Origin: Trichopria drosophilae
Lineage: Eukaryota > Arthropoda > Insecta > Hymenoptera > Diapriidae
NCBI GenBank assembly: GCA_030407085.1
Contig: CM059586.1
Coordinates: 84,379,501-84,443,500, forward strand
Reading direction: 5' to 3'
DNA length: 64,000 bases
Part shown: in pieces, positions 20,861 to 33,385 of the stretch
Layout: each line of letters begins with the position of its first letter
How positions within the stretch are numbered: the first letter of the stretch is position 1
The notes under the pieces: model-generated
Databases searched by the model: none
What the model saw: the letters and a program-made list of their open reading frames with translations, nothing else
Told to the model about the DNA's origin: nothing
Translations under genes and position numbers: made by a program

Positions 20861-22566
20861 GAAAATCGATGAATGAGTAAGCTAAAATTACCAATAGCGG
20901 AACACTGTCCCCATACCACAACAGCTTTCGCAAATTTATATTACTGTCCCAATTTTACCTGAAATCAATCTGAAAACAAATTTGCAACGAAATCAAAATC
21001 AAACCCAAGGCACTAGGGCAAGACTAGACCAAACTTTGTCACTTAAAGAATGATGTAATGCTAGATTCATTTCTGCCTCGAGAAGTTTTGGAAGAATTTT
21101 AGACGATGTTACTTATTTTAATTTAGCAAGAATCTTGCGAAACAGTCTGGCCAATATTCGTAATTAAATGCAAGACGTAGTCTTAGTAGTATTGGTCTTG
21201 TTTTTAACTTCTTGTTTTTAACATTTAGAAAGGAGCACACAAAAAATAATACATTTTTTATAAATATATAGAAATTGTGAAATTAAAATATTCTATTTAG
21301 AAAACAATAAGAAATCATATGAATAGGTAACATACGGTAGCTAGTAACTCACAGCTCATGTATCAACGTATGTATGTAGTGAAAATTAAGTAGTCACCTC
21401 CTTACTTAATGGGGCTTACGAATATTCCTTTCGAATTCAAAAAGAGGAAAGGGGATATCTAATTTAAATGATTGAGTGTCCGATTGATTAATAATCTTTA
21501 TTTATGTCATTATAAACGACGAAGGAAAATTTCAAGTAATTGTGACAATGATTATGCATATTACGAAACGTCAAATGTCAAGGTAGAGAGGCCAACGTTC
21601 TTAATTACATTACCCTAAAATACCAAACATATAAAATGTGTCAGGAAAAGTATTCTTTCAAATATATGAAACGTAATTTTTTCGCAAATATTTGGATTAG
21701 GAAGCATGTCCGTTGGAAACTCATATCGTAATGAAGAAACTATTCGTGACTCAGCAGTTTAATGCGATTAACGGAATATTTGCATACAAGGGCACGAGAT
21801 ATTACTCAAGATTCTTAAATGTAAATTGAACTTTCGGCTCGTTGAATAAATTGATGTACATGCGCGTATCCAACTGTTTTATCATTAACCTGAACTGACG
21901 AGATTCGCGGCGTCAAGGGTAATTGCACTCATTGCAATTTTTGCCTCGCACAAATACATCTTCGCTCTCGAATCAGCCGGAGGCCACATTCGAGGCTGGG
22001 ATGTGTACGAAACACGCATCACGGCTCAAGATATATAGCAGCGGATATCATGAAAGAAATGTTCTTGACAATTTACTTTACCGTACCATTCCGCCATTCC
22101 TAGCCAGTTTTCATTCCTGAATTCCTCCATCTATTTCTTACATAACCTCATTTTTGATCCGGTGCGCGAAAGAACAGTAACACCCTAAAATTCGTTTGTT
22201 TTCTGGACCTCAAATTTGGGGTCAAAATGTATATGCGAAATGAAAGTTTATGATGATAGATTGTTCGTGTAAACCTTCAGCATGTATCAAAATCTGGAGG
22301 AGGGCACGTCAAAGGGAGTATATTATTTGAAGAATTTCAGAAGAGACATTTTTTATTCAAAATTGAATCTGGACTGAATTAATTATGTTGTTTGTTGTTG
22401 TAAGTTTTTGAATAATTTGATAATTTGAATTGTTTGGTTCAATGAAAATTTCTGAAAATTTTCCAGACAACTAAATAAGAAATGTGTATTGCGAATTTTT
22501 TGTAAAATTTTGATTTTCAGAGATAGAAAATGTCAACTTTTCTAAAAATACAATTTTTGTAATAAT
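20861..22566. other. Unassigned stretch; GC-richer patch at 21840-22130
   Basis: AT-rich DNA without recognised genes. The patch at 21840-22130 (CGCGGCGTC, TCAGCCGGAGGCC) is unique in the window. A 65-codon frame there has no known motif. Confidence 0.4.
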
Positions 22567-22731
22567 CACTGAGAGACTATAAATAATAAAAATTATAAAA
22601 CAATTTCAGAATTTCGGGACAATCGATGCGCAGCTATCTCTCTAAAATTTTTCATTACTTATTCATATATTACATATTAATTACGTACGTCTTAGTATTA
22701 TATAATAAATTATTTTCAAATATTCTCAGTG
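22567..22731. repeat. Candidate 165-bp MITE with CACTGAGA ends
   Basis: CACTGAGAGACTATAAATAA at the left faces ...CAAATATTCTCAGTG at the right. The arms are AT-rich and imperfect beyond the first ten bases. The ends match the CACYGAGAGA family seen elsewhere in the window. Confidence 0.4.
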
Positions 22732-23509
22732 TATGTATCGGATTTTTCGTTTATTTCAATGAGTAAAGTCACAATACTATTGAAACCATTAGCATGATAT
22801 TATTTTACGAGACAACAACAACAAAAACACGGCCAAGTCAACATTCGTAGTTTCCAAATTTATCATTTTGGTTTAATTATCCAACCCAAGCAGCAAAGGA
22901 AGTCCTTTCAAACAAACTACAGTCGGAATGTTCTAATTAAGTAAAATTGACCACTAGTCGACCAAAAAATTCTTCTAAAAGTCCGATAGAAATTCAAGAC
23001 TCATATGCAGGTATAAAATTATGTAAATATAACCTAAAAATGTCTTGTGACTTTAAGTCTTTTGCTTTTAAAGTCCTACATTATATTGAAATTACCTAAA
23101 TCTATAACCAAAATCATGACTTCAAAGTCCAATAAACTTAGGTCGAAGTTGGGTCCTTTTTTAAGTAAATCTAACCTCGTACAATTACATCATTTCGATT
23201 ATTAGGATGAAATATTTTAATTAGTCAATATGCTTTTATATTTTGACGATCAGGTTAAAACCAAGACTGAATAAAGTACTGCAGATCCAACCTGAAACTC
23301 AAATTTACCATTCAAAATTACTAATAGGTATTTTTCGTCCAAGTACGGTTACTCCTATGATCTAATGTCAAAGTACTTAAAAATGTTTCTGCAGATATAA
23401 TAAAGTCTGACTGACTAAGGATGTGTGAAATAAACCTCCGTTAAAAGTCGAATGATGAATAGCAGTTGATTGACATTCTGGAATGAACTAAAAGAATACT
23501 TAAAAATTT
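22732..23509. other. Stretch with repeated AAGTCC/GGACTT words
   Basis: AAAGTCC, AAGTCCAATAA, GACTTTAAGTC and similar words recur between 22900 and 23170 in both orientations, hinting at a decayed repeat. No gene. Confidence 0.3.
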
Positions 23510-24055
23510 CTTTATGAATTTTCTGAAACATGTAACGGAAGCTTTTTACGGTTTCTGAAACAAAATTTACTAATTTTTACGGTGACAGAAAAATGTAAGG
23601 CGAATAAAAAAATTTGTTTGCTTCATTAAATTTATCCACATGTTTCATACAGTTATGTACGTAAATTTTTAGCAATTTAAGTTGAATTGTTATTGTTAAT
23701 TACATCAATAAATGATATAGAACATATCAAATTTACTGAACCAACACTGATTTTATGCTATTCAGATATGACATGTTTTATGCACTGAAGATAGGCTATG
23801 GAATTCCTCGTGATCGAATCAAAATCCAACTTCTGTAACAGGAAAAACGGGCGCCTCTTGTAGAGATGCGAGCGTCAAGTCTGCGCCTGGTGACGACAAA
23901 CCAAACTAACTTCACCTTAGCTCGATGATTCGTATTCATATTTCTGTAACCAGTTTCGAAATTTTCTGCAGCATAATTTGTCTGTCTATTACATGTTTTC
24001 GGAAAATTCAGTTACTCCATTAACAAAGTATCAGAACATTTCTAACAGTGAAGTT
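23510..24055. repeat. Hairpin MITE family, copy 2, probably interrupted
   Basis: The left arm ATTTTCTGAAACATGTAACG is mirrored at the right by TTACATGTTTTCGGAAAAT, and the right end reads TTTCTAACAGTGAAG, like copy 1 (7297). The stretch 23580-23630 (GACAGAAAAATGTAAGGCG to TTTGTTTGCTTC) matches copy 1 in inverse. The middle holds a GC-richer segment (23810-23930) not seen in the other copies. Confidence 0.45.
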
Positions 24056-24600
24056 ATAAGAGTAACTGTAAAGTAAAGAACGACAGGTAACTTTGAGATG
24101 AAAATATCACCACTTTCCTGCATGTCAGCAATGTTATTGTATATTAATTCGCACATTTTAACATTTCGTTGAGCGTTCGTTAACTATTAATATATATTAC
24201 ATTAAATTTTGTCGTTTGAACTACACATGTAACCAATGCGTCGAAAAATTCGCGGAAATTCGTGTGACTGCGCGCGTGTGTGTTTGTTTAACTCTGTTTC
24301 GGTGAAACTGTAAGCGCGTAAATATGTGCCGTAATTACATAATGTCTCAACATTAATATTTCAAATTCTTATATTAAATATTAACGTTACAAATTTAACT
24401 GAATCTCAGATTACAGTAACTTAAGGATAAAGTACCTTACCTTAAGATCAAAATCTAGATTCTGTTAACTTTACTATGAAGTTATTTCATTAACTGTAAA
24501 CAAATATTTCTCTCAGTGGCATTAAACAGCAAGTGACATTTTCTAATTTGAGGTCCAGAAAACAGGCGAATTTTTACGAATTTGTATCATCGCTCTTTAA

Positions 24601-24752
24601 CCCTTAATCCGGACTCCAGGGTTGTTTTCGACCCAGAGAAAATTCAAATTGTACTTTATAAATTGTACAACTGTAAGCATTTTCAAGCGACAGGACATAT
24701 TTGAACCAGGTAGTGGGAGAAAAGGCTTTAAAATAGCCGTCGGAACTAAGGG
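24601..24752. mobile_element. 152-bp piggyBac-type MITE
   Basis: Ends CCCTTAATCCGGAC / GTCGGAACTAAGGG, flanked on both sides by TTAA (24597-24600 and 24753-24756). CCC...GGG termini with a TTAA duplication define piggyBac-type elements. No coding capacity; it would need a transposase from elsewhere. Confidence 0.75.
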
Positions 24753-24756
24753 TTAA

Positions 24757-27700
24757 TGTTATTTACACAGCTTCATTTAGGTAAAAAATTATACAAGTAC
24801 AATGTATACTTATGCATCAGTGCTATTTCAATGATTCAGGATATCGTTCTGATATTTTCAAAAACTTCTTATTGTTTAATATCGTTTATATTCTTGTATT
24901 TCACTGTTTATGTTATTCGGTACATTGATTCTTTGTCTTATCGATTAGTGAGGTTCGTCATATTACGTGTTTTCTTCATATCACACATTAACTGTATTCG
25001 TTTAATTCAATAAATCAATACGAGTCCAGATTCAATAAGTACGTCTGGATCAATAATATTGAAAAAAGCACTTTCTGTGTATATTTACAAAAATAAACGA
25101 TTCTCTCAAGTAACGACTGGGAACGCTGTTCGTTAATATTTGATTAACTTTATTTAATAAACGAGGAAAATTACTGAAATATTCTACAAATGTGTAGAAT
25201 TTATGGACTAAATATTCCGTATGAAAATATATTAAAATTTGTCGTCGAATTATCAATGTACGATAAATGAACATAAATACAAAGCATATCCCTTTAATAA
25301 TTGTAGGCCATTAATTAACGTGGATGTACGAATCCAATAATATAACAAAACGTATTGTTTTTCGTATGATTGAATTTGCAGGAAATTCGACATTATCACG
25401 AATATCAGTGTATAATTTCACTACATTCACTGTCTACGAAACTTTATTTTAATCTCAAATAAAGTGGTATGAATTTAACAATGATACTCACCAATGTAAT
25501 CAACGTTTGCCCATCATTCTTGGTACAGGGACTAAATTTACGATTATTTTATTAAGAAGAAGTATTAAAATGTTTATTTCAAGATAATTAAACCATAACA
25601 ACTAAAAATTCAGAGTTTAATAAAATGATTTATTCATTTTTGAAGTGATTTTCTAAATATTGTTTAATAAATAATATAACCACAATTGGTTTACAGACGA
25701 ACTAGTTAAATTCATAATTTTTTATTAATTCTGTTAAGATAGTTTAATATCTTTTTCCAGATATATACAGGAAGAAATTTAGTAACGTCCATATCCTAGA
25801 ACTTATCTACCGAAACCAATTCAGTTTTATTTTATTTAATTCGTTTAAGTTTTAACTTCATTTACAGATGTTCTTACTAGATTCATTAATACTTTGTATT
25901 TAAAACTTTCAAGATAAGAAGCATTGGAATTACTTCTGAGTATTGTAGAAATATTATAATGTAGCGTTGAAAGTAGTTTAATAATTACATCATTGCATCA
26001 GTAATTAACGATTCATGTAGAAGTCGTCCACTTAAATATTCTTCATTTAAGCCGGTAACAGTTATAATGATCGCGACGATCCTTAATGACGGCGATCGAT
26101 TAATTTGACTCACTTGACTGGTTTAGTATCATTCGCAAATGGGACTAATAAAGTTGCTCTTCTAGTACATAAATTTATATCTCCGTGTGAAATTTCTTTT
26201 TGATGCTAGAAAATATGATATATTAAATATAGTTTTTTTCAAGTAACTCTGATTATTAATATTGACGTATTAAATAATACGTTCTATAAAGATTTATGTA
26301 ACTTTATTTTATGAATTTGGTTATATCTAATAAAATAATTATTTTATTTGGCATTGAAAGTACGTTCGTTATTGAATCAACTGTTGTTACTGTTAGTTCA
26401 GATACTTAATGTTGCAATAAATCATCTCTCTTTCATATTTTCTGCTCTCGCATATGTTGGCCCTCCTACCGCGTTTATTACTACACAAATCTCCCTGAAA
26501 AGATTTTCAACACTTATATATCGTTTGTAGGAATAACCTTCAATTTCCTTCATTTCTGAGCAAAGAGAATTAATGAAAAGGACGACAAATGATATCAAAA
26601 TTAAGTACTTCTAATTAAACGTAAGTAATTGGCATAACATGAACTATTTCTTCTGAATAAAAATCTACTTTCTTAGAACTGAAATTAAACTGAAGATTGT
26701 AAATTTCAAATATCAACTTAATTGAAAATCCCACGATTAATCATACTTTTAACCGTCTACTAGGTCGAGTCTCTTTAAACTTGTAATCATATTTTTTAGA
26801 TTAGTGAGACTTCTTAAAATTGATTAAATGCCATGGTTAGTATACTGTTCAAACTGAAAATATTATATATAATTGTTTAATCTTAGTTCCAAATTCAATA
26901 AATTAGACGTCTAAAGTTGATATCTAAGTGGATTTAATTTATTAAAGAGTGCAATGCATTTTTCAGAAAACAAAATTGATGAAGTTATGTTATGTTTTAT
27001 AAGCAAACTGAAACCGAAAATCATAAAACATAAAACTAAACCGGACTGTAGGAGAAACTTATCGAAGAATGTTAATTAATAATGAAAAGGAAAGTATTAT
27101 CAAAGCCTGCAGGATTCGACGATTATCATCACTTCATAGGATACAAATTAAATTGAACACACTGATCATTAAATAAAACAGAGGTAAACAAGTCGTAACT
27201 ATTTCTCGACTTGCGATAGAAGGAATAAAAATAACCGACCTAAAACATAAATAAGAGACATTATTTATCAGATGACAGTCTGAGAAAACTTTAATAACAT
27301 TTTTATGCACGCGCATATCACTGACGGCCTTTCGTCTTCCACATTGTGCGTTCGTTTTATAGGTCAAGTCTTAATTAACACGATACTAAGGGAATTCATT
27401 ATAAATTAATTACGCAATTTACATAACCATTGGCGATAATGTAACATCCATACATGATAGTTAAACAGCCTTACGAAATATCCAATAAACCAACAATCTA
27501 AGGAGAATTCGAAAGGATTTGTTCTGAATTTTAGAATCACCTTCGAATTCTAAATTAGACTATATATTTCTCACTTTTTATGGTTCTCAAAGTGCAAATT
27601 TGCACTTTACCATCTGAAGTGTTTCCATAAATTCGGGTAAATTTCGTGAGATACAAACTTGAATATTTAGCATTTCGTTTGTTCATAGCAGTAAACGTAA

Positions 27701-28550
27701 ACACAATTTAACACTACATAGTTGCGATACATGAGAAATAGTCTGTACGATAATACATTGTCCACTAAATGTCCATCATGATTAGTGCACATAAGTTGAC
27801 AACCGAAACGTCGGTAACATTTCTATTTAAATTGTAAATAAAATGCTTTGCAAGAACAATAATACTATCTTCTCTTCAACAATATCCTTATTTTGGTGAA
27901 AATTAAATTTTTGAAAACGCAATTAAATATTTTTCACAAACGTACTACATATCCCGGGGCCTAACCTTAACGTTTAATTAAAATATATGATCTGAAAATA
28001 ATGAATACGTACTACACGCTAAATTCTCTTATGGTGAAAATTACTGTATTATACTAAATTTCACCTTAAACAAGTAAGAATTTGGTCACCTTTTTAAAGC
28101 CGAATTTGACTTCATACTACAGTGAAATTCCTTAACCCTTAACAGAAGTGGCGTCAGTTTCAGCTATATTCCATTTCCTTTTGCATTTTTGTCAATATTA
28201 CAATACTTTGAAGTATTGTTATTTATGTTTTCGTTGTGTCACTATGGCAGACTGCAATCTGAATATTTAACAAATTTGTTAAAGAGGACGGAAACTTAAT
28301 TCGTAAGCTTAGATTACACAGTCCAACGTAATGAGGCCGATCTCCATATTCAGAAACAAGACTACAATTTTCCAAAGATTTCTGATCGTTTCTTTTCGGC
28401 CACAAAATTGTTCAATGGCAAAACAAATTTTTTGTTCGTAATTTAGCAAAATGTAGATTAAAATGCTATCAGCTTCAAATGTTTTTGTAGTTAATCCGAT
28501 TCGATTTTTTTTCGACGTTTTTGTCAAGGCACGATTGTGATTTTCATTTT
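24757..28550. other. Long AT-rich stretch without recognised genes
   Basis: Nearly 4 kb of AT-rich, apparently single-copy DNA. Short open frames (up to 85 codons) lack motifs. A solitary TTAACCCTTAACAG at 28137 resembles one end of the TTAA MITE but I see no partner. Around 27764-27815 the phrase CCGAAACGTCGGTAAC recalls hammerhead relics of Penelope-like elements. Confidence 0.4.
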
Positions 28551-29420
28551 TTGCAATTTTTGGTTAGGATATCTCAAAATCTGGACATAATAGAGCAATT
28601 CTGCGACCAGATTTGGATTCAGCATATCGAAACCTTTCGGAAAAGTATGTTCAGGTTTCTGATGAATACATTTTAATTTGGTTTTCCCAAATTACAAACA
28701 AAATTTGTGTGCTGCAACAAAAACTTACTGAAATTGACAAAAACGGCGTTTTTTGCACTTTTAGGTTAGGATATCTCACAATCATGACGTTACAGAAAAA
28801 TTCTGCGTAAGAAGGTCGGTCTCATTATGTTGGTAATTTTTATACAATTACACATTCATTAAAGTATGAAAATCATATTATACCTTGACTAAAACTTCGA
28901 TAACTAGATGAAAAACAATCGTATCGGAATTTCTAAAAAAGCATTTTAAGCTGATGAGTCGCATTCTATCAGGTAATATTTTACATTGTTACATATTTTA
29001 TCCGCCATATTGTATCCACCATATTGAATTTTCAAAATCTGAGTATAGAATTCTAAACAACAACCTCAAAAATCCCTGAATACCCACTTTCATCTCGATC
29101 GAATTGAACATTTGCCAGCGACTGCATTTTTCTATAAAAATGACGATTTTTAGTTGTTTATTTGTTTATAATTCATAATGTTAAATAAATATTGACCTAA
29201 ATGCAATGTTATGCACTTATTCAACTCCCGTTTACATTGGATTTTTAGAAAACGGACGAAAACGCATTATTTTGTCTTTAAAAACTCAAATTTCCACTGG
29301 GTTTCGGTGGCTAATATATTAGCCACAGTGTTGGAAAGGGATAGAGATTCATTAAGAAGTTGAAGTCAGTTTAGTTAAATTCGCAGATCGACTCTGATAT
29401 ATGTTCGATGTACCATATTT
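28551..29420. repeat. Dispersed GGATATCTCA and GCCATATTG repeat cluster
   Basis: GGTTAGGATATCTCA occurs at about 28563 and 28764. Near 28990-29040 the words CCGCCATATTG and CCACCATATTGAATTTTC appear, the inverse of the AAAATGGCGGATCC core found elsewhere. Looks like layered old copies of that repeat family. Open frames here are not credible. Confidence 0.4.
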
Positions 29421-29429
29421 ATAACCCGC

Positions 29430-29850
29430 GACTCCGAAATCCTCAAAAATACCCAATTTCGGTTGGGTCAAGTAACTTTTTACGAATACAGTCCACTATT
29501 TTGAATTTTCAAAACTTGAGGTCAAATACATAGTCATCAGGGATTTTCGAGCTTATTGCAGTGAATTTGAAACAAATTTTAAATAAAAAGAAAAAATAAC
29601 AGTAATTTATGTTTATCTGTTTGCATTTTGCAGTGGTTCCTTTGAATATTTGAACAATCACGATTCCGAAACCCCCACAAAAATACCCAATTTCAGTTGG
29701 GTCAAGTAACTTTTTACGAATACAGTCCACTATTTTTTTCGAACTTATTGCAGAAATCTTGGAACAAATTTTAAATAAAAAGAAAAAATGACGGTAATTT
29801 ATGTTTATCTGTTTGCACTTTGCAGTTGTTCCTTTGAATATTTGAATAAT
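29430..29850. repeat. Two-copy tandem duplication, about 192-234 bp
   Basis: AAAATACCCAATTTC, GGGTCAAGTAAC, TTTTTACGAATACAGTCCAC and TTTATGTTTATCTGTTTGCA each occur twice. The offset is 234 bases in the left part (GTCAAGTAAC at 29467 and 29701) and 192 in the right part, because copy 2 lacks about 42 bases. The first copy includes a TTGAATTTTCAAAA core of the dispersed family. Confidence 0.7.
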
Positions 29851-30460
29851 CGGGAATCTTTTGCATCGTCTAATAACGCTGTTGAATTGTTTTTTGTTTG
29901 TAAATTCAATCAGACATATAAGAAATACAATACAAAGTTTTGTATTAAAATATGTGTCCATTTATTTACAACTGCTTTTTTTCACAATATTTTTTTTCAC
30001 TTACTTTAGAAGCTAAATGATGTCTGTTAATCGATGTCTAATAGGTACTGTACAAACGGTAAAAAGAGCTTTTTTCTGAGTCCTCATATCTGCGTAATCT
30101 TGTAGAGCTGTTAAAGTTGTCGCATAAGTCTTCTTAAAGATAACTTTATGAGCCCCTTCTAATAAATATCTAAGACATCTTACATTCAAGATTTCTAAAG
30201 AGCTCTTAATGATTTTTGTTTGCTGTTTGGGATATCTTCCATTATTCTCTCCAGAAAAATGATAATTAAATTATATAGACCAATGGCCGACTTTACCCCA
30301 TATTGCGGTATCACACGAATCTCCCAAATTCTATCACGTCCTATTGTATTCCGAGAATATACAGGATTTCTCGGATGCGCATCAGACATTACAAACCGAA
30401 GTAAACGTCGAAGTTGAGTACTGCAATTTCAAGAGCACCGAAGACGAAGTGTTTTGGATA
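29851..30460. other. Unassigned stretch
   Basis: No recognised gene or repeat. Confidence 0.4.
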
Positions 30461-30810
30461 AAGAGAGGCTCGTTGCCCAGGGCCCCCTTTCGAGGGGCTA
30501 AAAAAGCAAAAAAGAAAAACGGGCACGCACAAAAATGGCGACTGACCTCGATTTCAGACGAGGCTGGGTTCGGTTCGAGGTCGCGTCTTCTGCACCGATA
30601 CCGCCATCAAGCCCGCCCTCGACCTTCGCCAAATTCATCTAAAGACGGGAACCGCATCCTGCCGGCTCGCTGCCTTCGTGATTCGTTTTGCGCTCATACT
30701 CGTGCCAACCGGCGAGCATATTCGGTCCCGGAGCGAATGACCGTACCGAGGTTGCGGCCATGGGCCGACGTTCCCTCGAGACCAGCTTCACGAGACGTCG
30801 CTGCATTAAT
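30461..30810. other. GC-rich, apparently unique block
   Basis: Clearly GC-richer than its neighbours and CpG-containing (GCGAGCATATTCGG, CGGCCATGGGCCGACG). A 161-codon frame (30344-30829) spans it, with basic, arginine-rich composition and no recognisable domain; two other frames overlap. A regulatory island or an exon of an unrecognised gene is possible. Confidence 0.3.
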
Positions 30811-30924
30811 TCCTGGCAAAAAGTTATGAATGTTATTGAACTTGCATCGAATGCACCAGAAACCAGTGATTTTCAAAAAATTCTCATCATCAGCCAATTC
30901 TTAAAAAAGTTAAACTTTTAACCG

Positions 30925-31140
30925 TACAATCAGAAAAAAAGTAGTTGAAATGACCATTTTTTTACTATGAATCATAGTATGAAATGAGGACTAGGCACGG
31001 TAATAGTTAAAATAACTATTCTGAAATAGTCAAGTTTAACTATTGTTTCATGATTCAAAATGCTACTTATCGTAATGGAAAAATAGACTCAACTATTTTG
31101 AAATAGTCATTTCAGAAAATTACTACCTTCACCGAGAGAA
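30925..31140. repeat. ACTATT-rich repeat, copy 1
   Basis: Dense AACTATT/AATAGT words in both orientations, the phrase TTTACTATGAATCATAGTAT with GAAATGAGGACTA, and an end reading CACCGAGAGAAAT at 31130. A second copy lies at 31580-31880. Confidence 0.5.
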
Positions 31141-31579
31141 ATTATATTAGAAATTGTCATAAAAAATATGGAAAGGAGTCAATATTTACTTTTTAAAAAT
31201 ATTTGTAAGCTACATATATATCTCATAGCATATGAAAAGTCCACTTTTCTCGCTTCGTTCTTTGTTTATGATAAACAAGGAAACAAAGAAAAAAATAAAA
31301 AATCCATACTGCCCTAAGTTTGAGAATGTCACACTCTAGATAGTCAAAAAATGTTTTATGGAATGCCATTATACACACATTTCAATGTCGTGTAACTAGT
31401 CTATGAATACACGTGCATATACGACATGCATTATGTATCATTATGTGTTGACGCCCGACAGTATATTATGACCAAATGAAAATCCACTTCAATAACGGGA
31501 GCCACGGACTCGAAGAAAAAAGCTGCGAACGCCGCGTCGCCACCTGGCGGCATCAAAACACACCGCGGGGTGCGGCAGT
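31141..31579. other. Unique spacer with a GC-rich patch
   Basis: 31490-31575 is strikingly GC-rich, with GCCGCGTCGCCACCTGGCGGC and CACCGCGGGGTGCGG, both partly palindromic. The minus strand CGCCAGGTGGCG resembles an insulator-type (CTCF) core. No coding frame recognised. Confidence 0.3.
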
Positions 31580-31880
31580 CTTTACTATGAATTTATAGTA
31601 AATACCAACTTTAACTATGAATAACAGTAAATATAAAGATTTACTACGAGTCATAGTGTGAAATGCGGACTACACTAGATTATAATTGTTTTAATTATAT
31701 TTGTCATGTTTAATTAAATCATTCTACATAGTTGATTTTTTTAACTATGAGGAGATTGTTGGCGTAACAAAATTAAATTAAAATGGACTATGAAACTGGT
31801 AAATTGAACTATTTTTCATAGTAGATTTAACTATATTTAACTATGTGATATAGTCAATTTAACTATAGATTATTTTCTCA
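31580..31880. repeat. ACTATT-rich repeat, copy 2
   Basis: TTTACTACGAGTCATAGTGT with GAAATGCGGACTA parallels copy 1 in the same orientation. TTAACTAT/ATAGTTAA words fill the rest and the right end reads TTTTCTCAGTGTAG at 31866, another CACTGAGAAA-type terminus. Confidence 0.5.
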
Positions 31881-31944
31881 GTGTAGAAAATACTTACTTC
31901 TATGATATCTAACTTGATCCATAGACATTGATATTTTCAGATTC

Positions 31945-32420
31945 GTTCGTTTTCAGAGATTCGAAATGGCGGATCCAATAAAGCTACCGCAAATGAACGA
32001 AATTCTTCAGTTTTGCCGGAACCGTGTTACTCGGAGGTTTTTGGGGTCGCTGGTTGTGAATCGGAAATCCGTTTTCAGAAATTCAACATGACTAATCCAA
32101 TATTTGGAATTTCTCGTAACGGATTTCAAATTCGTAACCAGAGACCCCGAAAACCTCGCATGACACGGTTCAAGCAAAATCGAGTAATTTTATTGAATTT
32201 CGTAAACTACATTGGATCTGCAATTTTAAATTTCTAAAAACGGATTTCAAATTCGTAATCAGCGAACCTGAAAACTCCCGAGAAATAAGTTTCAAGCAAA
32301 ATCAAATAGTTTTGAACAAAATTGTTAGCTGAATATGATCGGCCATATTCAATTGCTAAAAATAAATTTCAGATTCGTAATCAGCGTCCCAAAAAACGCT
32401 TAAACCGAAAGAATAATTTA
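31945..32420. repeat. Cluster of the GGCGGATCC/AATCAGCGACC dispersed repeat
   Basis: AAATGGCGGATCCAATAAAG, GGTCGCTGGTTGTGAATCGG, GATTTCAAATTCGTAACCAG, CGGATTTCAAATTCGTAATC and AGATTCGTAATCAGCGTCCC follow each other in alternating orientation about every 100-150 bases. It is a cluster of nested copies or a decayed tandem. No coding potential. Confidence 0.65.
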
Positions 32421-33170
32421 ATTAATTAGAAATTAAAAAGTAATAAGGTTTTTTTTTTAATATGACTCTTTTTTATTTCCTTCGTTTAAAATAATGAGCA
32501 ACCGCTGCTATTTTATATTACGGCTCATTTCTTTCGTAAATCATAGACTTGGTACTATAAATAATAAAAAATTATAATTATAATTGAAAAAACAAGAACA
32601 TTTCTATTATTGAAAATTTGAAAAGAAATATGGGGGCAGTAATGCTAACTACCATGCTGTTAAGCGTTTAGAATTAACCTGGGTTTCTAGGCTTAAAAAA
32701 GAATACTTTTAAGGTAATAGGTAGCCATTAGAACCATTATCTTTAACCCTTTGAAGCATACATTTTTCTTTACGCGAAAAATAACTGAAATTTGTTACTC
32801 AGGAGTTATTATTTATCATCTATTATTAGTTATTATTTATCACTCTTTTTTATCACTGTCGCTGATTATAAATCTGTGCTCAAATTTCAAAAATCCAAAA
32901 TGGTCGACCAAAATATAAAAAATAATCTGATCGGGCTGAAACTGTGTAGTTTGTGGTTTATCGAGGTCGTAGATTACCAACCTGATCTTAGATTATCGAA
33001 ATTTAAAATGCCGAATTCAAGATGAAAGATACGAAAGTAAATATCGATACACCATTTTCATTTTTAAAATCTAAGATAAGATTCATAATCTGCAATCCAA
33101 AAACCTCAGATGAAAAAATTTCGTCCTGATTAGGTAACAATTTCCTTTAAGCATACATTTTTTCTAATAG
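32421..33170. repeat. Diverged copies of the dispersed repeat
   Basis: TTCAAAAATCCAAAATGGTC (32883), CGTAGATTACCAACCTGATC (32967) and the inverted AATCTAAGATAAGATTCATA (33068) with AATCTGCAATCCAAAAACCTC belong to the same family. The intervening DNA is AT-rich. Confidence 0.4.
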
Positions 33171-33171
33171 T

Positions 33172-33385
33172 ATATTATGTACCAAGGGCGCAATTATCGA
33201 TCTGGGACGAGTGCGAAGTTTGTCGCTCGAGCGAAGGGCGGGTGATAATCACACTCGTTGGAGATCGATATTTCGACGATGTTGAATGCGATATTTTTTG
33301 ATAAGACGGGCGTAGGGCTCGATAATTTGTGGCCTAAGATTTCTCCGCAGGACGCGAAATCCAGTTCTACTCCCGAGTGTTAAAA
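33172..33385 (+). repeat. Interspersed foldback repeat, copy 2
   Basis: Parallels 11051-11265 through its full length: ACCAAGGGCGCAATTATCG, GGACGAGTGCGAAGTTTGTC, CACTCGTTGGAGATCGATAT, GGGCGTAGGGCTCGATAATT and GATTTCTCCGCAGG. The inverted arm pairing is weaker here (GACGATGTTGAATG instead of CCCGTGTTGCATAG). Confidence 0.7.

Noticed and set aside
27764..27815. Hammerhead ribozyme at CCGAAACGTCGG
   Set aside because: The GAAACGTC side fits Penelope-type hammerheads, but the CUGANGA side is too degraded and stem II does not form.
30344..30829. 161-codon open frame on +
   Set aside because: Arginine-rich composition comes from the GC-rich block; overlapping frames on both strands are open too.
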